Shown in pieces: positions 35,256-43,049 of a DNA stretch of 64,000 nucleotides (within the stretch, counting starts at the first letter, position 1; every line of letters begins with the position of its first letter). The stretch covers positions 62,001-126,000 of the forward strand of contig CAJTIM010000010.1 of assembly GCA_910576325.1 (NCBI GenBank). Direction: 5' to 3'. The notes below the pieces were generated by a model. That model saw only the letters and a program-made list of their open reading frames with translations, was not told where the DNA came from and ran no database searches. Origin of the DNA: Clostridia bacterium. Lineage in GTDB: Bacteria; Bacillota; Clostridia; Lachnospirales; Lachnospiraceae. The position numbers were made by a program, and so were the translations under genes.

Positions 35256-35400
35256 TATTCCAGTTCCGTAATATCCATCCATGTGCACTTATATGAAATC
35301 AATTTACAGCCACAAGTGCATGTGTCTGTAAATCGATTTGTGCACTTGAATGGATATTACTGTTTTCCAGTTCCGTAATATCCAGTTCTATAATATCCGG
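35256..35400 (-). repeat. Family B hairpin repeat, copy B1 plus tandem 3' ends, before the ABC ATPase
   Basis: Full structure in gene sense: outer arms GTAATATCCATTCAAGTGCA and TGCACATGGATGGATATTAC (35268-35360), inner arms ATTTACAG / CTGTAAAT with loop ACACATGCACTTGTGG, then the constant tail GGAACTGGAATAGGAG. Upstream, partial tandem tails (GGATATTACGGAACTGG, and a diverged copy TATTATAGAACTGG) extend to 35400. The tail runs into the ATPase Shine-Dalgarno site. Confidence 0.85.
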
Positions 35401-35419
35401 TTCCTCTTGATCTAGCAAA

Positions 35420-35442
35420 GGGGCGGCGCCATGCGCCGCCCC
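35420..35442 (-). terminator. GC-rich hairpin after the binding-protein gene
   Basis: GGGGCGGCGC / GCGCCGCCCC with a three-base loop, 12 bases after the stop, followed only by TTTGC. The short T tract suggests partial termination or mRNA stabilisation, a common way to keep binding protein in excess over the transporter. Confidence 0.55.
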
Positions 35443-35453
35443 TTCCAACCTCT

Positions 35454-36545
35454 TTATCTTGTAATATAATCATTCCATGTCTCGTTGAACTCTTCTGTGT
35501 GGGAAGAGGTCCAGTCAATGTCCATATCAACGAAAGTGATGTTCTCCCAGGCTTCCATGGTATCCGGGTCCTCAACATCCGTACGTACGGAACGGCGGTT
35601 CAGGGCTCCAAGCTGGGACTGTACTTCTTTGCTGCTCAGATAGTCAATAAACATCTGGGCGCTCTTGGGATTCTTGCAATCCTTTACGATTCCGCATCCG
35701 GAAGGACTGGAAGAGGTTCCCTCGCTTGGATATACGATTGCGATATTGGCGCCGGATTCCATGTATCTCAAGGCTGCTTCCTCGTAGGTCAGGCCGATCA
35801 GATACTCGCCGTCGGCAACTCCCTTGTACACGCCTGAGGAGGAGCTTATTACCTTGCCGTCCATGTTTTCTACTAATTTCTCTACAAACTCATAACCCTC
35901 TCCGTCCGTGCCGTATGCCAGAATAATGGACATAATGCAGGCAAATGCGGAAGAGGATGCAGTGGGATCTGCACATGCAATCTTTCCTTTATACTTTGCA
36001 TCCAGAAGGTCGCCCCAGCTTGTGGGTGCCTCATTTTCCGGAATCAGCTCGGTATTGTAAACCATTACCATGGGTCCCATGTCAAAACCTGTGTAGTATC
36101 CGTTGGGGTCCACGGCTTCAGGCTTTAAGCTTGCGGATTCGGAGCTGGTGTACGGCTGAAGGAGATCCTGATTTGCCCGGTAGGTATCAATTACGCCTCC
36201 CCATACAACATCACCCTGGGGATTGCCTGCTTCGGCTTTAATACGTGCAAACAGCGAAGAGGTTCCGTCCTGTACCAGACTTACCTTTATGCCTGTCTGC
36301 TCCTCGAATTCCTGAATAATGGGATCCGCCCACTCCGTAGAGTTGGAGTAGTACAGGGTCAGTTCACCCGTATCGGCAAGCTCGCCTGCTGCCGTTTCTT
36401 CTCCGCCTTCTGCCTCCGGCGCTTCAGCCTCGCTGCCCTCGCTCTGGGACGGCTCCGCTGCCGCCGGCTCTTCCTTACCGCCGCAGGCGGCAAGTGAGGT
36501 CATTGCCACAACCAATGCCATTACAACTGCTATTTTTCTTTTCAT
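35454..36545 (-). CDS. ABC transporter substrate-binding lipoprotein (iron/sugar-phosphate type)
   Basis: 363 residues from the ATG at 36545 with GGAGGG 7 bases upstream. Lipoprotein signal MKRKIAVVMALVVAMTSLAA followed by Cys, an acidic Ala/Glu-rich linker to about residue 60, then a periplasmic-binding fold (LTLYYSNSTEWADPIIQEFE, GDVVWGGVIDTYRANQDLLQ, YTGFDMGPMVMVYNTELIPE). It belongs to the FbpA/AfuA group, which includes ferric-ion, hexose-phosphate and aminoethylphosphonate binders. The sequence alone does not identify the ligand. First gene of the importer operon. Confidence 0.9.
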   Translation of the reverse strand: MKRKIAVVMALVVAMTSLAACGGKEEPAAAEPSQSEGSEAEAPEAEGGEETAAGELADTGELTLYYSNSTEWADPIIQEFEEQTGIKVSLVQDGTSSLFARIKAEAGNPQGDVVWGGVIDTYRANQDLLQPYTSSESASLKPEAVDPNGYYTGFDMGPMVMVYNTELIPENEAPTSWGDLLDAKYKGKIACADPTASSSAFACIMSIILAYGTDGEGYEFVEKLVENMDGKVISSSSGVYKGVADGEYLIGLTYEEAALRYMESGANIAIVYPSEGTSSSPSGCGIVKDCKNPKSAQMFIDYLSSKEVQSQLGALNRRSVRTDVEDPDTMEAWENITFVDMDIDWTSSHTEEFNETWNDYITR

Positions 36546-36892
36546 ACTTCTTCCCTCCATTTTTATTTTATTTCCCCAAAAAGTATCTTTTGCGGTGTAC
36601 CTTTTGGGTATACTGAACCGGGTTTCCTTGTCTGCCCGGCAAGCATACAATGATGTATTCCAAATATTTCCTATGTTTTTCTTTGTGTCTTTTGACCTAT
36701 ATAACTCAAATTCTTTTTCTTGATTACCGTCATTTTATTTATATTTTATCGTTATTTTATCTCTTTTTTATGCAATTTACAGTAAGACAAAACAGCAAAA
36801 AAGGGTAGTAAAACAGCACTCCTTCAAAGAAAGAAAGCGCATAAAAAAAACGAATTTTGCAACAATTTCCCACAAAATTCCATTATTTATGC
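36546..36892. other. Regulatory region upstream of the importer operon
   Basis: About 350 gene-free, AT-rich bases. Facing left, a weak promoter-like pair (CAGACA at 36629-36634, 16 bases, TATACC at 36607-36612) lies about 60 bases before the binding-protein start. A poor -35 would fit activation by the adjacent AraC-type regulator. No clear operator repeat could be picked out by eye. The rest is A/T-rich low-complexity DNA up to the cspA promoter. Confidence 0.35.
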
Positions 36893-36921
36893 TTGACATT
36901 TGGCTTTGGATAGGCTAATAT
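36893..36921 (+). promoter_or_regulatory. Sigma-A promoter of the cold-shock gene
   Basis: TTGACA (36893-36898), 17-base spacer, TAATAT (36916-36921). Predicted start near 36928, giving a leader of about 140 bases, as is usual for cold-shock genes. Confidence 0.85.
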
Positions 36922-36961
36922 GAATGGTGCATTGAAGTATATTTTTGATGAATTTGATTCA

Positions 36962-37016
36962 CATGTTTTTGTAGGTCATCATTCTATGCATGATGCCTGC
37001 GGAACATGTTTTTTTT
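36962..37016 (+). promoter_or_regulatory. Terminator-like hairpin (attenuator) in the cold-shock gene leader
   Basis: Stem of about 19 pairs with two one-base bulges and several G.U pairs, from CATGTTTTTGTAGG..CATCAT to ATGATGCCTGCGGAACATG, loop TCTATGC. Eight T follow (37009-37016). It lies between the promoter and the AGGAGG site of cspA, so it would terminate the cspA mRNA unless melted or bypassed. Confidence 0.7.
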
Positions 37017-37066
37017 ATCTCGGAGAAGATATGCGGAATAGTACTTAAATTAGGAGGTAACTTTTA

Positions 37067-37273
37067 ATGAACAAAGGTACAGTAAAATGGTTCAACGGCA
37101 CAAAAGGATATGGTTTCATTACCAACTCCGAAACTGGCGAGGACGTATTCGTACATTTCTCCGGTATTGTTGCCGAAGGATTCAAAACACTGGAAGAGGG
37201 ACAATCCGTAACCTTCGATATCACCGAGGGGAATCGCGGACCTCAGGCAACCAATGTAGTTGTTGTAGCGTAA
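37067..37273 (+). CDS. Cold-shock protein (CspA family)
   Basis: 68 residues, a single OB-fold cold-shock domain with RNP1 KGYGFITN and RNP2 VFVHFS. It binds single-stranded RNA or DNA and melts RNA structure in the cytoplasm. AGGAGG lies 9 bases before the ATG. The gene is monocistronic with its own promoter and terminator. Its leader contains a terminator-like hairpin; since cold-shock proteins can act as antiterminators by melting such hairpins, autoregulation is plausible. Confidence 0.96.
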   Translation: MNKGTVKWFNGTKGYGFITNSETGEDVFVHFSGIVAEGFKTLEEGQSVTFDITEGNRGPQATNVVVVA

Positions 37274-37283
37274 GTGCCAAAAG

Positions 37284-37334
37284 AAAGAGCATCCCGGCAG
37301 TTGTTAAGGACCGCCGGGATGTTCTTTGTTTTTC
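37284..37334 (+). terminator. Intrinsic terminator between cspA and the convergent esterase-like gene
   Basis: AAAGAGCATCCCGGC ... GCCGGGATGTTCTTT stem followed by GTTTTTC. The opposite strand also has a T-rich tail (TCTTTCTTTT), so it can serve both convergent genes. Confidence 0.85.
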
Positions 37335-38213
37335 TTATTCTATCTCTATCAACGCTCCGTTTTCTCCTCTGGCATAATGACGCAGGAAGTCCCAGGCTAC
37401 AAATGCCTTCTGCTCGGTAAGCTCATGCTTTCCTCCCTCTATCATCACCAGTTGGCCAAGAGGCGCCGTATGACCTTCCTTGTAATAGTTACTGAACGTC
37501 CAGGCTGTATCCTCAATAACTGCTGTCTGTACCCCATCCGGTTCATATCCCCAGTACTCCGTCTTATCAAAGTCCTTGGCCTCGCCGGATTGCAGAAGGC
37601 CGTTAAATCTCATCAGAGATTCAATTCCCCACACCTCATCGTCTATGACACGCATGGCTCCCGAATCCATCTCCAGGGTCAAATCCTCACTTCCCTGTAT
37701 GATCTGGAAAGGCATCTCATAGGGGGAGCTTAAATGCTTGATAGGCATCATCCAGCTCATGAAGCAGATCCCCGCAAAGGTTCCCGGGTAGTCATTGGTC
37801 AATGCCCCCACTACTCCGCCGCCATTGGAAAAACCTGATGCATAGATGCGGGTAGTATCTACAGGATAATGCTCTATGGCATAGTTCAAAATCTCCATCA
37901 CGCGTTCAGTCTGGCTGTAGCTTTCTGTCGTTTTATATTTTGGAACCAGAAGAAGCAGCCCGGCCTCCTGAGCCTGCTGAATCCATCCTGCCTGCCGGAG
38001 TTTTTCCTCTGGATGGTCTTTGAAGGCGCAAGTAACAAGCACCAGGGGACGTTTTTCCTCCGGGTTGTCTAAAGCCGCATCCGGCAGATACATCCACCCC
38101 TCTTCCCCTCCTGCCGTGGTATAATTCTCTTCCTTCATCTTTACTTCTTTTTTTCCCGAACAGCCGGCAAGCAGCAATGTCATAATTACTATTATACTTA
38201 CAAACCGCTTCAT
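37335..38213 (-). CDS. Alpha/beta hydrolase lipoprotein, esterase/PHB-depolymerase-like
   Basis: 292 residues. Lipoprotein signal MKRFVSIIVIMTLLLAGC, so it is anchored outside the membrane. Nucleophile elbow IYASGFSNGGG (GFSNG) at about residue 130; an Asp and a C-terminal His (GGKHELTEQ) can complete the triad. The overall form matches secreted poly(3-hydroxybutyrate) depolymerase/feruloyl esterase-like hydrolases. The substrate is unknown. It is convergent with cspA and shares its terminator. Confidence 0.82.
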   Translation of the reverse strand: MKRFVSIIVIMTLLLAGCSGKKEVKMKEENYTTAGGEEGWMYLPDAALDNPEEKRPLVLVTCAFKDHPEEKLRQAGWIQQAQEAGLLLLVPKYKTTESYSQTERVMEILNYAIEHYPVDTTRIYASGFSNGGGVVGALTNDYPGTFAGICFMSWMMPIKHLSSPYEMPFQIIQGSEDLTLEMDSGAMRVIDDEVWGIESLMRFNGLLQSGEAKDFDKTEYWGYEPDGVQTAVIEDTAWTFSNYYKEGHTAPLGQLVMIEGGKHELTEQKAFVAWDFLRHYARGENGALIEIE

Positions 38214-38269
38214 CCGTATTCTTACCCCTTTCTCAAAACAGATTGACTGCCGTCATTTTTATCCCGGGC

Positions 38270-39040
38270 TTAAGCCTCTTTTTCCGCCTCGTCATTGGGC
38301 GTCTCACCGGCAAGCTTCAGCAGATCCTCTACCTCTTCCACCGGCATATCCATGTACATGGCCAGTTCCTCCACGGAAACCTTGCGCTCCAGTTCATCAG
38401 TCAGCTTTTTAATCTCATCTCTCAGATGATTCAGACGCTGTGCAATGATGCTTCCGGCCTCCTTTTCCGCCCGGTCATCCTCCACAGCCTGAGCCATAGC
38501 TCCGCAAATCTCCTGTCTCAGATATTCAAGCGGAGAGCTTCCCGGCTCCCGCATTCCCAGGGTTTCCATGGCAAGCATCAAGCCGATATTTCCTTCCTGT
38601 ACCAGATCTCCAAGCAAAAGCTCCCGTCCGCGGAAATCATGTGCCAGACGCAGTACCTCCGGCAGAAGCTGTTCTGTAAGCTTCGCCTTGGCAAATCCGT
38701 CCCCTGTATCCTCTGCCTGACGGCACAGCTTCAGAAGCTCTGCCTCCTCCAAATACTCCAGACGGTCAAGCTCCGCCTGATAACTTTTAAGGAAGCTTTT
38801 TTCTTCCTCCAGCAGCGGAAGCTCCGCTTTCTGCTTTTCTTCCTCCCGCTGTGCCGGTACGTAGCCTTCTACAACAACCTGCCGGGAGGCCAGGTAAGCG
38901 AAAATGAGTTCATACTGCTCCTCCGAAAGCTCCATTGACATAAAAAAGCTCCGCACCTGATCACCTGTCAGACGATTTCTGTTCTTTGCTGCCAATTCTC
39001 CAAGGTCCGTAAGCTTCTGCTGAAATTCTTCCCGATTCAT
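38270..39040 (-). CDS. Sigma-70-like protein without region 4
   Basis: 256 residues, AAAGGAG site. The N-terminal 60 residues resemble the sigma region 1.1 helical domain. Residues about 120-190 resemble region 2 (LRLAHDFRGRELLLGDLVQE, GNIGLMLAMETLG, then LEYLRQEICGAMAQAVEDD), and about 205-245 resemble region 3 (LERKVSVEELAMYMDMPVEE). It ends there, so region 4, which reads the -35 box, is absent. The aromatic residues of region 2.3-2.4 are also poorly kept. It may bind core RNA polymerase without normal promoter recognition, acting as an anti-sigma-like or accessory factor. This is inferred. Confidence 0.65.
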   Translation of the reverse strand: MNREEFQQKLTDLGELAAKNRNRLTGDQVRSFFMSMELSEEQYELIFAYLASRQVVVEGYVPAQREEEKQKAELPLLEEEKSFLKSYQAELDRLEYLEEAELLKLCRQAEDTGDGFAKAKLTEQLLPEVLRLAHDFRGRELLLGDLVQEGNIGLMLAMETLGMREPGSSPLEYLRQEICGAMAQAVEDDRAEKEAGSIIAQRLNHLRDEIKKLTDELERKVSVEELAMYMDMPVEEVEDLLKLAGETPNDEAEKEA

Positions 39041-39111
39041 AGGAGTCTCCTTTGATTTTGCTGGGTTATTTCTTAAATTTAAGAGTGTTTTTCTGTGGGA
39101 TATGATATTTC

Positions 39112-39139
39112 ATTATATCATATAATATCCTGTTTTCAA
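39112..39139 (-). promoter_or_regulatory. Sigma-A promoter of the sigma-like gene
   Basis: Minus strand TTGAAA (39134-39139), 16-base spacer, TATAAT (39112-39117). The -35 box overlaps the stop codon of rlmD. Confidence 0.7.
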
Positions 39140-40536
39140 TTATAGGCTGTTGAAAAAGATGAAGCAGGGATTTTTTTATTATCACAATGTATCAGCAGGG
39201 CTATATTCTCTATCCCGGCTGTCTGCGGAAACATATCCACCGGCTGAACCTTTCTTAACTCATAACCGCCCTCACACAAAATCTTCAAATCCCGTGCCAG
39301 GGTAGCCGAATCACAGCTTACATAAACAATCCGTTTCGGCCCCATAGAAATCATGGTATCAAGACACGCACGATCGCATCCCTTTCTTGGCGGGTCCACT
39401 ACGATCACATCCGCCCGGATTCCATTTTCCCGATACTGCTCCGGCAGAACCTCCTCTGCCTTCCCAAGATAAAACTCCACATTCTCCAAGCCGTTAAGCT
39501 TTGCATTTTCCCTGGCATCCTCCACAGCCTGGGGCACCACCTCCACCCCATAAACCCTGCCTGCCTTCTGTGCCAGAAACAGCGAAATCGTTCCAATGCC
39601 GCAATACAAATCCCACACAACTTCTGTGCCCGAAAGCCCCGCATAGCTAAGAGCCGTCTCATAAAGCCTCTTTGTCTGCACCGGATTGACCTGGTAAAAA
39701 GACAAAGGCGAAATCCGGTAATACACATCCCCGATACTGTCCGTAATATAAGTCCGCCCCCGTACCGGAATTAACTTATCGCCCAAAATCACATTGGTAT
39801 TTTTCGTATTTACATTCAGTGTCAGGCTCGTCATCCCCGGAATCTGAAAAAGCAGGTCCGCCAATCCATCCGCCCCTGGAAGCGCCTCGCCATTGATTAC
39901 CAGACATACCATCAGCTCCCCCGTAGCAAACCCTTTGCGGATAAGCACATGCCGCACAAGCCCTTCACCGGAAGCCTCCTCATAAGGGGCGATCCCCTCT
40001 TTTTCCATAAAGTCAGCAATCGTTTCCAGAATCCTCCGGTTCTCCGGCACCCCCAGAAGGCAGTCCGCATTCGGCACAATGTGGTGGGTCCTGCCCGCAT
40101 AAAATCCGGTTACAATCCTGCCCTCCCGATCCCGTCCAAAGGGAAACTGCGCCTTATTCCGATAGCGGAAGGGCTCTTCCATTCCCAAAACCGGAAGCAC
40201 CTCCGGATCGGAAAATCCCCCAATCCGAATCAGTTGGTTCCGTACCTTTTCCCGCTTATATTCCAATTGCTTCTCATAGGAAAGCGCCTGGATCTGACAG
40301 CCGCCGCAGGCACGGTGCACAGGGCAGGGAGGCTCCGTCCGGTCCGGTGAAGGTGTTACAATCTCCATCAGCCGTCCATAGCCGTAAGTCTTTTTCGTCT
40401 TCAATACCTTTGCCCGTATCACATCCCCCGGCAAAGCATCTTTAATGAACAAAGGAAAGCCATCTGCCTTTCCAATGCCTTCCCCTTCGTTTCCCATTCC
40501 TTCTATTTTCAAAGTAAGCAAATCATTTTTCTTCAT
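39136..40536 (-). CDS. rlmD: 23S rRNA (uracil-5-)-methyltransferase RumA/RlmD
   Basis: 466 residues from the ATG at 40536, which has GGAG 6 bases upstream. The longer frame overlaps yhaM and is unlikely. N-terminal TRAM domain (KIEGMGNEGEGIGKADGFPL), iron-sulfur Cys cluster PPCPVHRACGGCQIQ, SAM-binding WDLYCGIGTISLFLA, DPPRKGC with a catalytic Cys, and IVYVSCDSATLARDL. It methylates 23S rRNA uridine (1939 or 747 type) with SAM. It follows yhaM closely. Confidence 0.93.
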   Translation of the reverse strand: MKKNDLLTLKIEGMGNEGEGIGKADGFPLFIKDALPGDVIRAKVLKTKKTYGYGRLMEIVTPSPDRTEPPCPVHRACGGCQIQALSYEKQLEYKREKVRNQLIRIGGFSDPEVLPVLGMEEPFRYRNKAQFPFGRDREGRIVTGFYAGRTHHIVPNADCLLGVPENRRILETIADFMEKEGIAPYEEASGEGLVRHVLIRKGFATGELMVCLVINGEALPGADGLADLLFQIPGMTSLTLNVNTKNTNVILGDKLIPVRGRTYITDSIGDVYYRISPLSFYQVNPVQTKRLYETALSYAGLSGTEVVWDLYCGIGTISLFLAQKAGRVYGVEVVPQAVEDARENAKLNGLENVEFYLGKAEEVLPEQYRENGIRADVIVVDPPRKGCDRACLDTMISMGPKRIVYVSCDSATLARDLKILCEGGYELRKVQPVDMFPQTAGIENIALLIHCDNKKIPASSFSTAYN

Positions 40537-40606
40537 TCCGCACTCCAATCCCGTTACTGTCACACAGCGGCCGGCACTCTGTTCCTCACCGCTCTCACCT
40601 ATCGGC

Positions 40607-41578
40607 TTACTGCTGTCCTCCTGACTGCGGAGCGGACTGAGAGCTTCTGCGGATATTAGACTCAAACAAGCGGTTATAACCAAGCCACTCCTGGCTTGCC
40701 CCCGCTGACTTAAAGAGCTCCTTCAAGGTCTCCATCTTAGCATCCGTATTATCCGCCATATTCAGAGCCACCGCCTCAATAAGAGCCGGCTTCTTGGGGG
40801 AGCCGTATTCCAGTTCCCCGTGGTGGGCCAGAATACAATGCTTCAGCTCATTCTCAAGGCGGCGCGGAAATCCGGGAATACGCTGGGCCCGTTCCCCTAC
40901 CATCTCGCTCCCCATAGCAATATGCCCCAGAAGCTGTCCCTCATCGGTGTAATCATTTTCCGGGAAATCCGACAGCTCGTAAACCTTGCCGATATCGTGG
41001 CACATAGCCGCCGCAAATAAAAGATCCCTGTTCAAAATGGGATAAGCCTTCACATAATAACCGCAGAGCTTGCACACGCTTAAGGTATGCTCCAGAAGGC
41101 CGCCCACAAAGCTGTGATGAACGCTTTTTGCCGCAGAATGAAACTTGAAGGCTTTTATAAATGCCTCATCCCTCACAAAAAATTCCTGAAGCAGAGCCCT
41201 CAAGTGCGGCTCCTGCACCTGATCCGCAAAGCTCATAAGCTCCTGGTACATCGCCTCAATGTTCTTATCGCTCACCGGCAGATAATCCGCCGCCTTGTAT
41301 TCGCTTTCCCTGGCTCTCCTGGCCCGCTTGATGTTGAGCTGCAGCGTACCCTGAAAGCTCGTAACCTCCGCCATAATATCCACATAATCCAGAACCTCAA
41401 AATCCTCTATTCCCTGAGAATTGGGGTCCCAGATCTTCGAGTCAATGGTGCCTGTCTTATCCTGCATAATCACATTTTCGTAGGTTTTGCCGTTTTTCGT
41501 TACCGCCGACTGTTTGTACTTGCAAAGATAAACGCCGGAGATCCGGTCACCCTCCCGAAAGTTTTCAATATATTTCAT
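40607..41578 (-). CDS. yhaM: 3'-5' exoribonuclease YhaM family
   Basis: 323 residues. N-terminal OB-fold (KNGKTYENVIMQDKTGTIDS) and HD phosphohydrolase domain (HSFVGGLLEHTLSVCKLC, MCHDIGKVYELSDFP, HCILAHHGELEYGSPKKP). This domain order is that of YhaM/CbfA, a metal-dependent 3'-5' RNase (and DNase) in Gram-positive bacteria. AGGAGG site 5 bases upstream. The C-terminal 20 residues are polar and not conserved-looking. It lies between the HtrA-like gene and rlmD, all leftward. Confidence 0.93.
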   Translation of the reverse strand: MKYIENFREGDRISGVYLCKYKQSAVTKNGKTYENVIMQDKTGTIDSKIWDPNSQGIEDFEVLDYVDIMAEVTSFQGTLQLNIKRARRARESEYKAADYLPVSDKNIEAMYQELMSFADQVQEPHLRALLQEFFVRDEAFIKAFKFHSAAKSVHHSFVGGLLEHTLSVCKLCGYYVKAYPILNRDLLFAAAMCHDIGKVYELSDFPENDYTDEGQLLGHIAMGSEMVGERAQRIPGFPRRLENELKHCILAHHGELEYGSPKKPALIEAVALNMADNTDAKMETLKELFKSAGASQEWLGYNRLFESNIRRSSQSAPQSGGQQ

Positions 41579-41637
41579 AACGCCCTCCTCATATACTCCC
41601 TTTACAATTGCCCGTCACGAGCGTAAGCAGCCCTCTG

Positions 41638-42912
41638 TCACAGCCGATCAAGCGTCACGCTGCAGGGAATCTCCTTGTACCCCTCTTTCCCCAGACGCAT
41701 CACAAGAACCTGGATAACCTGCTCTCTGGAAAACTTTAAGAGCATCTCCTGAATCTCAGAAATTCCCGTGATAGTCTGCCCATTGATTTCCACAATCACG
41801 TCTCCCTGCTGTATCCCGGCATCCATAGCGGGAGAATTTATCTCCACGCCGGTTACATACACACCGGCGGGAAGCGACCGAATCTCCGCTGTCTCCTGGG
41901 TTACATCCGCACCCATAATCCCGATATACACCAGATCCTGGCTGTTGGAAAGATGTTCTATTACATCCTTCACATCGGAAATACCATAGGCCGTCAGCGT
42001 ATCCCGGCTTCCCGGCCCCTGATAGCCCTGCTGAATAATTCCCACAATCTGTCCTTCCGGGTTCACCAGAACGCCGCTGCTTTCGGAAGCCTTCGGCATA
42101 TCTGTGAGAAGCAGCTCATATTCTCCGTCAATGACACTCACCGTATGACCGGAGGATACCAGATTGCCGTAGAGCACGGAGCCTGGTACACCTGCCGGGC
42201 TTCCCACCGCAATCACCAGTTCTCCTGCGCGCATATTCCGGGAACCGCCCAGTTCCGCCATCCGGATCTGATCAAGAGTTCCTTCCGGCAGATCCGCCAG
42301 ATTTACACTGAGCACCGCCAGATCCGTTACCGTGTCGTAATTTTTTAAAACAGCATCAATGCTCGTATGGCTGGCCAGAGTTACCTGGAGCTGATCCGCC
42401 GACTGCACGCGGGAATAAATGGTGAGCACCAGAAGCTCCACACCGTTATTTCCCACCAAAATTCCGCTGGTCTGCTCCCTGCTCTCATAGGTCTCATTAA
42501 ACCAGTCCGTATCGTTGCTGGCCGCCGTGACCGTAACCAGGCTTTTGGCGCACTCATCCGCCACGTTTTTCAGCTTTGTGTAAAGCTTCTTATAATCCTC
42601 AATCTCAAGCTCCACGGACTCCGTTATAATAAGGGGCTCCTGAGGCGGCGCAGGCTCCTGGGGAGCGGTCACCGGCTCATCCTCTTCCTCCCGGGGAAGA
42701 CTGATCTCCTGGCGCTCTTCCTTCCGAAACCGTTCCTCCATCCAGGGATAGGAAACCACAAAGACAAAGCAGGCCGTGATTCCGCACGCCGCTGCCAGTA
42801 CAAGCTGAAAGACGACCTTCCGAAACGTCCTATTCTGGTAAAAATGCTGACGCTTAATCTTCTCCTTCACAAAGGAAAATTCCTCTTCATCCCGCTTCTT
42901 TTCTTCTGCCAT
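41638..42912 (-). CDS. HtrA/DegP-like membrane protein, predicted proteolytically inactive
   Basis: 424 residues. Basic cytoplasmic N-terminus, one membrane helix (VVFQLVLAAACGITACFVFV, about 30-55), a Pro/Glu linker, a trypsin-like domain and a C-terminal PDZ domain (YVTGVEINSPAMDAGIQQGD). The topology is that of HtrA. The active site is altered: where HtrA has TNxHV this has LTIYSRV (His lost), and GNSGGPL is replaced by SESSGVL (Ser kept, oxyanion glycines changed); the Asp in TDLAVL remains. It is probably a pseudoprotease scaffold outside the membrane, or a peptide-binding sensor. Confidence 0.82.
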   Translation of the reverse strand: MAEEKKRDEEEFSFVKEKIKRQHFYQNRTFRKVVFQLVLAAACGITACFVFVVSYPWMEERFRKEERQEISLPREEEDEPVTAPQEPAPPQEPLIITESVELEIEDYKKLYTKLKNVADECAKSLVTVTAASNDTDWFNETYESREQTSGILVGNNGVELLVLTIYSRVQSADQLQVTLASHTSIDAVLKNYDTVTDLAVLSVNLADLPEGTLDQIRMAELGGSRNMRAGELVIAVGSPAGVPGSVLYGNLVSSGHTVSVIDGEYELLLTDMPKASESSGVLVNPEGQIVGIIQQGYQGPGSRDTLTAYGISDVKDVIEHLSNSQDLVYIGIMGADVTQETAEIRSLPAGVYVTGVEINSPAMDAGIQQGDVIVEINGQTITGISEIQEMLLKFSREQVIQVLVMRLGKEGYKEIPCSVTLDRL

Positions 42913-42960
42913 AAGATTTCTCCGCTACTGTAAATCTGCTGACCATGTACACTAACCCTT

Positions 42961-42989
42961 ATTTTAATACATTTTCTCTTTTCTGTCCA
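42961..42989 (-). promoter_or_regulatory. Sigma-A promoter of the HtrA-like/yhaM/rlmD genes
   Basis: Minus strand TGGACA (42984-42989), 17-base spacer, TAAAAT (42961-42966). Confidence 0.65.
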
Positions 42990-43036
42990 GATTTTATGAT
43001 TGCGAAAAAGCCCTTTCTTTTCCGGCAAAAGTAGGG

Positions 43037-43042
43037 TAAAAT
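43037..43042 (+). promoter_or_regulatory. Possible -10 element of a leaderless mutS2 transcript
   Basis: TAAAAT ends 7 bases before the mutS2 ATG. If it is the -10 box, transcription would start at or next to the start codon. The -35 (TTTCTT, 17 bases upstream) is weak. Confidence 0.3.
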
Positions 43043-43049
43043 AAGATAC

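Noticed and set aside
36920-37048. Short open frame of about 42 codons across the cspA leader
   Set aside because: Its ATG overlaps the -10 box of the cspA promoter, so the mRNA would start after it; the hairpin and T-run explain the sequence better.
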